A DNA stretch of 64,000 nucleotides from Archilochus colubris (lineage: Eukaryota; Chordata; Aves; Apodiformes; Trochilidae): positions 5,208,001 through 5,272,000 of the forward strand of contig CM041108.1 of assembly GCA_023079485.1 (NCBI GenBank), written 5' to 3'. The notes under the pieces were generated by a model, which searched no databases, was not told where the DNA came from, and worked only from the letters and a program-made list of their open reading frames with translations. The position numbers were made by a program, and so were the translations under genes. This document shows positions 51,366 to 60,602 of this stretch, piece after piece (position 1 is the stretch's first letter; each line of letters begins with the position of its first letter).

Positions 51366-52065
51366 CAGAGAGAATCCAAGGCTGTGTCATTAGATACAGA
51401 TTATTTAAGCTGGCAGACTGTAGGGCACAAAGAAGCAAGAATGGAGAGGCTGGGACAACCGAAAAGCTATTAGACAACGTTTTCTGTCAGAAATTATAGA
51501 AATGAGGGACAAACATCAGTGACAATGCTGATGTTCAGCAAAAAAAGCAAAACAATTACCAAATGAGCCACTGAGACATTTCACTTCACTGCTTGATAAG
51601 AACTGGAAATACACCAAGAGTAAATTCACTGAAGAGATTTTTTCGTTGGTGGTGATTTTCACAGCTGAATCAGAATCAGAAAAGCACTCAACAGGCAGCT
51701 GAAAGAAACTCGGCCCCCAAGTTACCAACAAATAGGACTGCGTGGGGATACCAGATTTAGAATAAACTAGGTTTAATATTAAACGATGTCTTTCTTCCAG
51801 TAACAAAAGAAAGACTTTTTGTGCCTTGTAACAGGAAACGGTGCAACAAAGTGAGCACGTTATCCTACTGCAGATTTTCCTCTCAGAATTACAGGATTTT
51901 GGGACAACTGAAACATTACAGGATTTTGGGACACCTGAAACATTACAGGCATGCGTGGCAATGCTACTGGCTGCCTTTTCCTCGTGAAAATAGGGAGAGA
52001 AGAGGGAAAAATATTCCAGCACACTCCACCTCCAACCCCCAGCCAACCAACACAGGTATTCTTAC
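51366..52065 (-). other. putative intron with a 27-bp short tandem repeat
   Basis: No coding signature was recognised. A unit of 27 bases (ATTACAGGATTTTGGGACA and on) is present about twice at 51,892-51,950. The stretch is bounded by a good donor on the right (52,061-52,065) and leads toward the RBBP6-like exon on the left, so it can be read as an intron of a minus-strand transcript. Confidence 0.4.
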
Positions 52066-52470
52066 CTCTAAATCTCCTGCTCCACAATGACAGGCAGCAA
52101 CCCCGCTTCTTCCCGTGACACTCCACTCCTCCTCCGAGCCAGGGACTGCAGGAAGGCTCAGCCAGGGCTGATCTCCTCCCCCCTGGGAACAGCTCCCTGA
52201 GCTGACACACAACCCCATCTCCATGCTGGCAGCAGTGGGTGCCTGAGGGCTCCCTGTGGCAGGGCCGACTCAGGAGGGAGCTCCACGGCTCTTCCCAGCA
52301 CCCGGTGGATGTGGATTCTGAGGAGCAGGTGGCAGCTGGTGGGAAAGGAACAGAGGGGAACAGCAGCCCAGCAAGGAGCAGGAGGAAAGGTGGATGGGCT
52401 GCTGGGCTGCCTGACTTTCTGTAGGGTGTGGGCAGGAGATGGGAGGGAATAGTGACCCCTCTCAGACCCC
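52066..52470 (-). other. possible 5' exon ending in a strong splice donor
   Basis: Read leftward, the sequence ends TTTAGAG and is followed by GTAAGAAT, a near-consensus donor. The segment is GC-richer than its surroundings and open over much of its length, but the frame has no recognisable domain and does not resemble RBBP6. If transcribed with the RBBP6-like exon it would be an alternative, possibly untranslated, first exon. This is inference from splice signals alone. Confidence 0.3.
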
Positions 52471-52935
52471 TCAGGATCACAGACCCTCCTTCTTTACTTC
52501 TCCAACTAGGACAGGTATTTTTTTTCCAATCTGTGGGAACCTCACCAGACCACCATCACCTCTCCAATAGGATGGACAGAGGCTCAGCAACTGCGTCTGC
52601 CAGCTCCTCAGGACCCATGCGTGGACCCCATGAGGTCCCATAAACTTGTGCACCTGCAGGTTCTTTAGATGATCACAAACCTCTTCTTCTCCCCCAGTGG
52701 GGGCTCCTTGGTTATCCCAGGCCCTGCTTTCCCCTGCTGTGGCCTCTGCAATGAGGCAATGAGCACTTCCCAGAAGAGACTGAGGCAAACAAGTCCTGGA
52801 GATCCTCAGCATTCTCAATATCCTGTGGAGCTAGGTCTGACATTTTCTTCAGGAGAGGGCCTCCATTTGCCTGGCTTCTCCTTTTATTCCCACTTAGGTA
52901 TCTCTCAAAGCTTTTCTTCTTGCTCTTTCCATCCC
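52471..52935 (-). mobile_element. CR1 LINE ORF2 fragment (start of reverse transcriptase)
   Basis: On the minus strand the sequence shows the linker before the CR1 reverse transcriptase (DLAPQDIENAEDLQDLFASV), then KFMGPHGVHAWVLR, where CR1 normally has a MGPDGIHPRVLR-type motif. The following ELADAVAEPLSILLER-type segment appears only after frame changes, so the ORF is broken. It is cut near 52,471 and meets an oppositely oriented CR1 at about 52,940. Confidence 0.8.
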
Positions 52936-52942
52936 TTTGGCC

Positions 52943-53430
52943 ACAACAACCCCATGGGGAGCTCCAGGCTGGGCACAGAGTGGCTGGAGGGCAGCCAGAG
53001 AAGGACCTGGGAGTTTGGAATGCCAGGAAGCTGAACATGAGCCAGCAGTGTGCCTAGGTGGCCAAGAAGGCCAATGGCATCCTGGGCTGTATCAGGAACA
53101 GTGTGGCCAGCAGGTCCAGGGAAGGGATTCTGCCCCTGTGCTCAGCCCTGGTGAGGCCACAGCTTGAGTCCTGTGTCCAGTTCTGGGCCCCTCGGCTAAG
53201 AAAGGAGATCGAGGTGCTGGAGTGGGTCGAAGGGAGGCGACTGGGCTGGTGAAGGGATTGAGCACAAGTCCTGTGAGGTGAGGCTGAGGAAGCTGGGGGT
53301 GTTCAGGCTGGAGAAGAGGAGGCTCAGGGGAGACCTCATCACTCTCTACAACTCCCTGAAAGGAGGTTGGAGCCGGGGGGGGTTGGTCTCTTTTCCCTGG
53401 CAACTCTCAGCAAGACAAGAGATGACAAGA
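52943..53430 (+). mobile_element. CR1 LINE 3' ORF2 / 3' region fragment
   Basis: This is plus-strand sequence with the typical CR1 series: CTGAACATGAGCCAGCAGTG, GCCAAGAAGGCCAATGGCAT, AGTGTGGCCAGCAGG, GAGAAGAGGAGGCTCAGGGG and CTACAACTCCCTGAAAGGAG. It stops before the 3' octamers. It lies head to head with the minus-strand CR1 at 52,471-52,935, and its right end abuts the zinc-finger pseudogene. Confidence 0.9.
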
Positions 53431-54192
53431 TGGCTGAGGTGGGTCTGGTGGTGAGAGATAAGATCGCAGCTCTGGTAAAAACTCTTCTCACACTGGGAGC
53501 AGCTTTAGAGTCTTTCACCCCTATGGAGTTGCTGATGTCTCAACAAGCGGGAGCTTCCCCTGAAGCTCTTCCCACACTCAGGACACTTGTAGGGACGTTC
53601 ACCCCTATAGATCCGTAGGTGTCTGGTGAGACCTGAGCTGGCTGCGAAGCCCTTCCCACACTGGGGACATGTGTAAGGTTTTTCCCCAGTGTAGACATGT
53701 TGGTGATGAATCAAAGAGGTGCTACTGCTGAAGGCTTTCCTACAGTGAGTGCAGGGATACAACGTCTCTCCTGTATGGATGCGGTGATGCTGTGATAATG
53801 CAGAACTCTGGGTAAACTCCTTCCCACACTCCAAACATTTATAGGGTCTCTCTCCTGTGTGGATGCGGTGATGCTCTGATAAACCCCTTCCCACACTCAG
53901 AACATTTAAAGGTTTTCTCACCAGTATGGATCCGTTGATGCTGGATAAAATGACTTCTCCTGCTAACACCTTTCCCGCAGTCAGGGCAGGTGTAGGACAT
54001 GGTGCCTCTGTGATGGTGTCACCAGTGGACCAGATCCGAGCTGTCGCTAAACCGTCTCCGGCAGTCAGGACATCTCTGGGGTCTCTCACCCCAATGGATT
54101 TTCTGATGGGCCGAGAGGATCCTAAACATTTTCCCACATTCCTGGACGATGTCAAATTCTTCTCCTGGATGGATTCAATGATTTCTCAGTAA
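53431..54192 (-). pseudogene. C2H2 zinc-finger gene exon, broken
   Basis: About nine C2H2 fingers (C-X2-C-X12-H-X3-H with HTGERPY-type linkers) run leftward. The first ones, near 54,190-53,900, are degenerate. A deletion inside one finger (about 53,880) removes most of its helix and shifts the frame. Four regular fingers follow (ECGKEFTQSSALSQHH, and on). A TAA stop at about 53,512 falls at the start of what would be one more finger (CSQCEKSF). Such proteins bind DNA, often as repressors of transposons. No KRAB or SCAN domain is visible. The frame break and early stop argue for a pseudogene, though a shortened protein starting within the intact fingers cannot be excluded. Confidence 0.8.
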
Positions 54193-54499
54193 TGTGCTTT
54201 GACCAAAAGCTGTCTGATCTTTGGGGTACCCAGAGAGGTTTATGCTCAGATTGAGTCACCCCGTGCCTGTGAAAGAAGCCATAGTGCAGTGACAAATTAG
54301 GGGTGGGCTTTTTGTGGGGTGAAGGCAGCCAAAACCTACGTCAGTCCTCCTGTTGGTGAAATTGGAGTGTGAGGTGGAATGAGGAGGTTTCCCATAGAGG
54401 TGGACACCCACTGATCATCCTTTACTTCATCTTTAGGTATTATACTGGCACCTAAAACTCAAAGGGGAACTGGGTGGGGTGCAGGGTACTGGGGTTGTG
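54193..54499. other. no feature recognised
   Basis: This is sequence upstream of the zinc-finger exon. No coding or repeat signature was seen. It would be intron if the CpG-rich block on its right is the gene's promoter. Confidence 0.4.
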
Positions 54500-54960
54500 A
54501 GCCAGTCCTGGTGTGATTTAGGATCACTCATTTCAACTTACACTCCATGAGATATTTTAGTTCTCCCCTATTTCTGTCAACAACCCTTGAGGTGATTTAG
54601 AGATCCTTTCGTGCCACCAAACATCTCTGGTATGATTTAGTGTTCTCCACTCTGGCACCAAATCCCCACCATGACCTAGGGTTCTCCCATCACACCCACA
54701 TGCAGGATGAGCTGTCATCCACTGGGATGAGTTTGGGTCCCCAGAGATGTTTTGGGAGTCCCCAACAGTGGCTTCTGAGGTCCGGGATTATTAAGCCCCT
54801 TCAAGTATTCTGGACTTGCAATCGTTACCCCTGGCTCCAGGGTGATTTCAGGGTCCCCAGTTGCAGCCCCCAAACCGTTGGGATGACTTGGGGATCCCCT
54901 ATCACAGCCCTGCAAACCAGGAGTTGGGAATCCCCGGATGAGGTGGGGGAGGACCAATCA
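54500..54960. repeat. degenerate ~40-bp minisatellite
   Basis: A GTGATTTAGGGTTCTCC-like word recurs at about 54,515, 54,553, 54,594, 54,634 and 54,673, a spacing of 38-41 bases. More diverged versions (GATGAGTTTGGGTCCCC, GGTGATTTCAGGGTCCCC, GATGACTTGGGGATCCCC) continue to about 54,900. Units are strongly diverged. Confidence 0.6.
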
Positions 54961-55129
54961 CAGCTCCTCCACCCTCCTTAAAAAGTTGGGGGGTCACCAA
55001 TCCCACCACCCTCACCCCGGGGATAAGTTTAGTTCTCCCCTCTCACCCATCCCCCTCCCTCCTCCATCTTCTGCTGCTCTCCCCAGTTTGGGCAGTACTG
55101 GGATAACCAACCCCCTCCCATCACCTCCC

Positions 55130-55520
55130 GGTACCTGCAGGGGCGGCACAGCCCAGGCCGGTGGGGAAGGAGGGGGCGATGCTCTGGCGGTCACCAGTTG
55201 GGGGGGCCCGGCTGCGGGGCGGGGGTGTGTGGGTGCAGCTCCGGGGCGGCAGAGAGAAACCTCCCGGCAGCTGCAGCGCGATCGCGGGAAGCGGCGGGGG
55301 GAGGAAGAAAAGGTGGAGAGGGGCCTCGGGGGGGAGGGACCCGACCCGGGAGTGAGGTTGGGAGGTGGCAGGGGAGGGGACACCAGGGTTGTGTCCTGGG
55401 GGGTTGGGGACATCTGGCTTGTGGCATGGGCAGGGGGAGGGGACACATCACAGCTGGGTGGTGCTGACCCAACCTCAACACAAAGCCCGGGGGCCCCGGA
55501 GATAAGAGGCTGTTAGTTCA
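55130..55520. promoter_or_regulatory. CpG-rich block, candidate promoter
   Basis: The G+C content is very high, with clustered CpG (GCGCGATCGCGGGAAGCGGC near 55,278) and GGGGCGG Sp1-type boxes. It lies 1.0-1.3 kb upstream of the minus-strand zinc-finger exon, the usual arrangement for a bird zinc-finger gene. A start site was not identified. Confidence 0.5.
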
Positions 55521-55844
55521 CTGCTTTCAGGTGTAAACTCAGGGGGACAGTGACCAACCCAGGTCAGGGTTTCTGCCCTGAAGGTTCTTCCTATTTCATT
55601 TCCACTTCACACTCAGCTTCATGGAATAGAATTCAGTCTAAAATAATTTTTTTTCCTCTTCAGAGCACCTCGAATTTTGGGAAGCTGCAGACTACAACTA
55701 AACAAGAGCAAGGGAGATCAGAAGTGTTGTGTTGGGTTCTCCACAGCTCTGGAATGAGGGATCCATGTGACCATGATCTTAAGTCCAGGGCAGCTGCTCT
55801 GACCTGGCCAACCCCAGTGTTCCACAGTATGACCACCAGTACCC
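55521..55844. other. no feature recognised
   Basis: The left part is unique-looking. The right part may be a diverged upstream portion of the CR1 tail that follows. Confidence 0.35.
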
Positions 55845-55915
55845 TGCCTGTAGAGCAGGAAGTTGGACTGGATGACCTTCAGAGGGCCCTTCCAACTCAA
55901 ATCATCCTCTGATTG
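55845..55915 (+). mobile_element. CR1 LINE 3' tail
   Basis: The sequence GTTGGACTGGATGACCTTCA, then CCCTTCCAACTCAAATCAT and a decayed ATTCTGTGATT-type end, is the standard 3' terminus of bird CR1 elements in plus orientation. It is heavily truncated. Confidence 0.8.
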
Positions 55916-56340
55916 AAGTTTGGGGGGATGGCTTGGTTTCTTCCATGGCTGCCTTCCCATCCTACCAGTGGGTCCCATCCTACCAGACAATCTTCCCATG
56001 CCTGGGACCTCCTCCTCCACTTGCTGTGGCCATCACCTTTCCACTAGAGGCAGTGTAAGAATCATTAATTGTAACTCATTATTATTATTACGCTATTAAA
56101 GCACTTTTAATTTCAACCCTTGGGGATTCATTCCTTCTCCCCTTTTCCCTCCAAGGGAGTTTCCAGTGATTAAAAACCTTCTAAACGGCAAGGCTTCTCC
56201 AAAAGGGTGTGAGCTTTGGGAATGATCCCCTGACACCCCCTTCATCACTTTTATCACACATTTTATCACAGAATCATCAAATGAGGAGGGATGAGGACGA
56301 AATTTTGGCAAGGGCTTGGTGTGACCAGTCAAGGGGGGAA
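55916..56340. other. no feature recognised
   Basis: This is a spacer between two CR1 elements with a short ATT microsatellite (about 56,079-56,090). No gene was seen. Confidence 0.4.
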
Positions 56341-57864
56341 TGGTTTCAGATTTGAAGAGGGGTGATCGACTGCCTTCTAGCTGATCCACACTTCCCCTCA
56401 GCTTAGTGTCATCTGCAATTTGCTGATGATGGACTCAATCCCCTCATCTAAATCATCTATAAAGATATTAAACAGTACTGGGCTGAGCACTGATCCCTGG
56501 GGGACACCACTGGTGACCGGCCACCAACTGGATCAGCCCCGTTCAGCACCACTCTCTGGGCCCGGCCCTCCAGCCAGTTCCTAACCCAGCGCAGAGTGCC
56601 CCTGTCCAAGCTGTGGGCTGACAGCTTTTTCAGGAGGATGCTGTGGGAGACGGTGCCAAAGACCTTGCTGAAGTCCAGGTAGACCACATCCACAGCCTTC
56701 CCCTCATCCACCAGTCGGGTCACCTGATCATAAAAGGAGCTCAGGCTGGTCAGACAGGGCCTGCCCTTCCTAACCCCGTGCTGGCTGGGTCTAATCCCTT
56801 GCCCATCCTGCAGGTGCTGTGTGATTGCACTGAGGATGATCTGTTCCATAACCCTGCCAGGCACTGAGGTCAGGCTGACAGGCCTGTAGTTTTCCGGGTT
56901 CTCCTTCTGGCCCTTTTTGTGGATTGGCGTGACATTCCCCAACTTCCAATCATCTGGGATGTCCCCAGTGAGCCAGGACTGCTGGTAGATGATAGAGAGA
57001 GGCTTGGCCAGCTCTTCTGCCAGCTCCTTCATTACCCTTGGGTGGATCCCATCTTGTCCCATAGATTTGTGGGGATCGAAGCAGCTCAGTAGGTCACTGA
57101 CTGTTTCCTTTTGGATTACAGGGGGGGCTGTTCAGATTCTTGTCACTTTCTATAAGCTCCAGAAGCCAGCTGTCTTGCCGCTGAAAACTGAGGCAAAGAA
57201 GGTGTTAAATACCTCAGCCTTTTCTTGATCTTTGATAACTATATTCCCACCCATGTCCAGGAGAGAATGGAGGCTTTCCCTGCCCCTCCTTTTGCCATTG
57301 ATGTATCTGTAGAAGGACTTTTTGTTATCCTTCAGAGAGGTGGCGAGATTCAGTTCAAGTTGTGCCTTTGTCTCTCTAATTTTCTTTCTACACCATCTAA
57401 CTCTATTCCTAAATTCTTCCTGAGTAGTTACCCCTTTTTCCCATAATTAGTGGGCTCTCTTCTTTACCCTCATTTCTTTCAAAATCTCCCTGTTCAGCCA
57501 GACCGGTCGTCTTCACCTTTTGGCACACCGGGACAGCTGCTCCTGTGGTTTCAGAACTTGCTCCTTGAAGTACGTCCATCCCTCCTGGACCCCTTTGCTT
57601 CCAAGGGCTGTTTCCCAGGGTACACTCTGAATCAGTCTTCTGAAAAGGCCAAAATCTGCCCCCTGGAAGTCCAGCGTAGAGGTATTATTGATGGCCCTCC
57701 TTGCATCCCTGAGTATTGAAAACTCTATTATTTTGTGATCGCTGTTGTCCCAGACGTCCACCGACCACCACATCTCTCACCAGCCCCTCTCTGTTTGTGA
57801 ACAGGAGGTCTAGCGGGGCTCCATCCCTTGTGGGCTCATTTACCAGCTGGAGCAGGAAAGCTAC
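56341..57864 (-). mobile_element. CR1 LINE ORF2: endonuclease C-terminus through reverse transcriptase, broken
   Basis: Reading leftward, the first part (57,864-57,500) holds the end of the endonuclease region and linker (EPTRDGAPLDLLFTNREGL, then SDHKIIEFSILRD after a frame shift). The reverse transcriptase is open at 56,457-57,062: GIHPRVMKELAEELAKPLS, DWKLGNVTPIHKKGQKE, NYRPVSLTSVPGRVMEQ and motif A (YLDFSKVF, with G where D is usual two residues later). After a frame shift come a [13 protein letters not shown] motif and the ADDTKL catalytic motif (about 56,400-56,412). It ends without a 3' tail. This is the longest CR1 in the window and is clearly inactive. Confidence 0.92.
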
Positions 57865-57957
57865 AAGCCCTTGGCGGCCACTCTCCACTGTTGCTCAATA
57901 GGGCTTCCAAAAGTCCAAACAAACGGGACTGGCAAACAAATGAAAAGAGTGACCACA
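57865..57957 (-). repeat. isolated inverted fragment of the 191-bp satellite
   Basis: Reverse-complemented, this stretch reads TGGTCACTCTTTTCATTTG, TTTGCCAGTCCCG, a TTGTTTGGACTTTTGGA segment, a CCCTATTGAGCAAC core, then TGGCCGCCAAGGGCTTGTA. These are the same blocks, in the same order, as one satellite unit (CAGTGGTCACTCTTTGCATT through TGGCCGCTTAGGGCTTGTAT). About the first 60 bases match with few changes. It covers roughly half a monomer, lies 14 kb right of the array in opposite orientation, and is wedged between a CR1 and a possible exon. Confidence 0.85.
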
Positions 57958-58024
57958 GGGCAGGTTTTAGCTCTACAGCAAGCTCTTTCTTCTCTTCTTC
58001 TTTATGTTGTTCAGGTGTTTTTTC
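57958..58024 (-). other. possible truncated exon
   Basis: A strong acceptor (TTTCATCTTTCAG) at 58,025-58,037 precedes an open segment reading EKTPEQHKEEEKKELAVELK. It is highly charged and looks like coiled-coil or disordered coding sequence. The segment runs directly into the satellite fragment with no donor in between, so if it was an exon it was cut there. No gene family was recognised. Confidence 0.35.
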
Positions 58025-59129
58025 CTGAAAGATGAAACAAAAAAGCTGGGAAGAGCAGAAACAAGCATCTGCTTTGCCATCCACTGACAGCTTGAATAAT
58101 CTTTTTTTGTGGAAGACAGAAGGAAAACTTAGCTTTCTTTTACACAGCCTTCTGTGTTTCCAGGGAAATCTTTAGCAGAATGCCTGAGGTCCTGACTCTC
58201 ACCCCTGCTACTGCACAGCCCCTGAGAAGCACTTCCCCACTTCAGCTCAGCTTCATTTCAGTTCCACCAGTCCCAAACCCACCATTCCTCTCTTCTTTCC
58301 CCCTGCTTTGCTCCCAAGAAAATCACTGGCTTCCTGCTCCAATATGAAATAGCTCAGAAAGTAAACTCAAGATCCAGCTGCCATGAGGTCGAAGTCCTTC
58401 TCCTGAGCAGACTTCATCTCACCCCTACCTGAGCAGCTGCCTGCAGCAGAACAATGTCCAAGGGTTCCTGACAGACATGGGGCACAAGTAGGAAACCAGC
58501 AATGGTCAGGCCCAGGTCAGCAAGCTCTCAGGTGCTCCTAGGTCTCCCTCCTAACCTCCCCAGCCCCACCATGGCAACCTCCCTGTCCTTCACACAAAGT
58601 ACCTCAGAATCCCAGAGAGAAGTCCAGAGAAAATCCTCATCTTTATCCACTTATTCCACGAGTGGCAGGGGACCTACACACCAGGGAGGAAAGGAGACAG
58701 TGGTTTTATTGCAGTCTGCTACTCCACTGTTTTATGTTGGAGGCTTCTCTTTAGTAACTTTGGATTCTAGCACCACAGCTATCATCTAAAAGCACAAATA
58801 AAAAAAATCCATGTGAACAAAAAGAGTTATTTATTTAATTGCAATTGGCAAATTTCCAGGCTAGTACACTGGAGAGGAGTCACCTGGCAATGTCTGAAAA
58901 AGGAGGTAGGGAAGGGATGGGCAGGGCAGAGAAAGGGCTTAGCTGGGAATCCATAGCTTAATGTTAAAGATATGGCTTATTTGGTTCTGAAATGACAAAG
59001 TGTCGTCTTTTCAAGATTTAACTTTCATGTTTACTGTAGAAGAAAACAGAAGAAAAAACAGAAAAATCTCCTTAGCAAGCCTACTTTTACAGGTCAGCAT
59101 ATCACACAAGCTTTTCCAAGATAGCTTAC
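58025..59129. other. no feature recognised
   Basis: This is unique-looking sequence. A 95-codon plus-strand frame at 58,502-58,789 shows no domain. It may be intron between the two possible minus-strand exons on either side. Confidence 0.4.
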
Positions 59130-59184
59130 TGAGTTTGCTGCACTGCTCCACAGCCTTTATGTACAGTGTCCAGTTTGGGTCTCT
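59130..59184 (-). other. possible 55-bp coding exon
   Basis: The acceptor TTTACATTTCCAG and the donor GTAAGC bound a 55-base segment. It reads RDPNWTLYIKAVEQCSKL, starts in phase 0 and ends in phase 1. Composition is protein-like. I do not recognise the family. It lies upstream, in the same orientation, of the possible exon at 57,958, so both could be relics of one gene. Confidence 0.35.
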
Positions 59185-59519
59185 CTGGAAATGTAAAGAA
59201 AGATGTGAAGCAACACTAGTTTTTTTCAATTGAAACCACAACAAACTCACGGACCTGTTTACATCCCTAGAAGCAATGCCTAAATCAGCCCCTGCAAGTA
59301 CACTCACCAAAATACCCCTACATTTCAGGATCATGCCAGAAGAATGCATCACTTCCATTTACATTAAGCCGCTTTTTAGGAGAATTTGGTGTTTTGTGTG
59401 ATTATGCTTCCCTATCCAAGAAAAGTTTTATAGCTTTGTCTTCGGGGATTGGGGGGGGGGGGGCTAGGTGGAATTCTGGGGGAAATGTAAGGAAAAAGAC
59501 ACTTGTGAAATATTGCCAA
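59185..59519. other. no gene; run of thirteen G
   Basis: This is unique-looking sequence with a homopolymer of G at 59,451-59,463. Nothing else was recognised. Confidence 0.45.
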
Positions 59520-59898
59520 GATTAGTGGCCTCTGTATAAACTAGGTGATGGAGAAAAATGGCCACCACACGGATGCTTAAATTATAATACCATCCTACAC
59601 CAAGGTGTTTCTCCGTAAAAGAGAAAAGTGGGATGAAGTAATATATCCAGACATGTTTTTCACTTTAAGGGATAAGCCGGAATGGCAAAAGGATTGTGGA
59701 ACAAATGTAACACCCCAAGATCCCTTTGTTTTAGCCCTAGAACGGGATCAGAAAAACAGCGAAGTTAAGGACCGCTGCTTGTAGTATAGGGAAACGATGC
59801 CTTAAGCTGAAAGGAAAAAATAGTGAAGTGGAAAGTACCATTAGACTCCAAGAATATCAGCCTCTTGTGCCAGGATGTGGAATACCGCTGCCAATTCA
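59520..59898 (+). pseudogene. ERV gag-like fragment
   Basis: A plus-strand frame from about 59,595 to 59,781 reads as a hydrophilic segment rich in K, E, D, R and W (for example KREKWDEVIYPDMFFTLRDK) and ends in a stop. Composition and local motifs recall the N-terminal part of a retroviral Gag, but no zinc knuckle or major homology region is present, so the call is tentative. The fragment is oriented opposite to the env fragment that begins at 59,899 and marks the left edge of duplication copy 2. Confidence 0.4.
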
Positions 59899-60582
59899 TT
59901 TTTTTCAATGAATATGTAGGATCTAATAACAATTTTAACTCTGTTGCAGCTTGGAAGAGGAGTCTTCGCAGTCCTTTTACTAGGTACCTTAGTATTAGAA
60001 CGCTCAGTGAGTTTAATAACAAACTGGTCGGAAGCAGCTCCGTATTTGCTAGACCATAGACATGGGACTGCAATTGGATGTTCCAGTATTACCTTTACTT
60101 CACACTGAGCTTCGTATCTTTCCTTTTCTTTGTCCCCTTCCCAGGTGCAAGAGGCTGGTCCCTTCCTTCTGACCCATATCCTGAGTCCCAGGTTATGTGT
60201 AAGTGACACAGGTCCCTAAGCTTTCACAGTTAATCTGATTTGTTCACCTTCCTGTCTTTTCACATTTGTACTAGTACACCCTATCTGGATTTCATCTTGT
60301 TCTTCTCCTGTTAAGGAGTCGTAACTGGCCTTTGTTTTGACTCCAGTCTTTTTGCTCTTACGGCTGGTTGTTACGTAGCACATGAATATTTAAGCCAGAC
60401 TCAGGGTGTAATGCCACGCGTGGTGTACCAACCCATGGTAGTGCCTTAACTATCCGTGCACCCGACCATGGCCATCCCTGGGCAATGTTTTGTGATAAGG
60501 TCATACTTATCCAGAGTCCAAGCATCAACACTAAAGGTCGACAGTTCATAATGTCGAGCTCCTTCAAGAACGTTCTTGGCAA
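59899..60582 (-). pseudogene. ERV env gene, N-terminal part only (copy 2)
   Basis: This corresponds to the right-hand half of the env gene at 47,619-48,969. The signal-peptide frame (60,358-60,582) is unchanged. The gene is cut at 59,899 by the duplication border, so the transmembrane-subunit region present in copy 1 is missing here. Confidence 0.65.
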
Positions 60583-60602
60583 TGTTCAGGGGCCCACTTG
60601 AC

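Larger units (their letters stand above)
48286..52387. repeat. segmental duplication, copy 1 (at least 4.1 kb)
   Basis: This interval aligns without gaps to 59,899-64,000 at a constant offset of 11,613 bp. By eye about twenty single-base differences were found, roughly 99.5% identity. Both copies are in the same orientation. The left border falls in a run of seven T: upstream of it copy 1 continues the env gene, while copy 2 has unrelated sequence. The right end of the homology is not known because copy 2 reaches the window end. Confidence 0.95.

Noticed and set aside
53926..54192. Plus-strand frame across the zinc-finger exon
   Set aside because: It is antisense to clear C2H2 finger coding on the minus strand.
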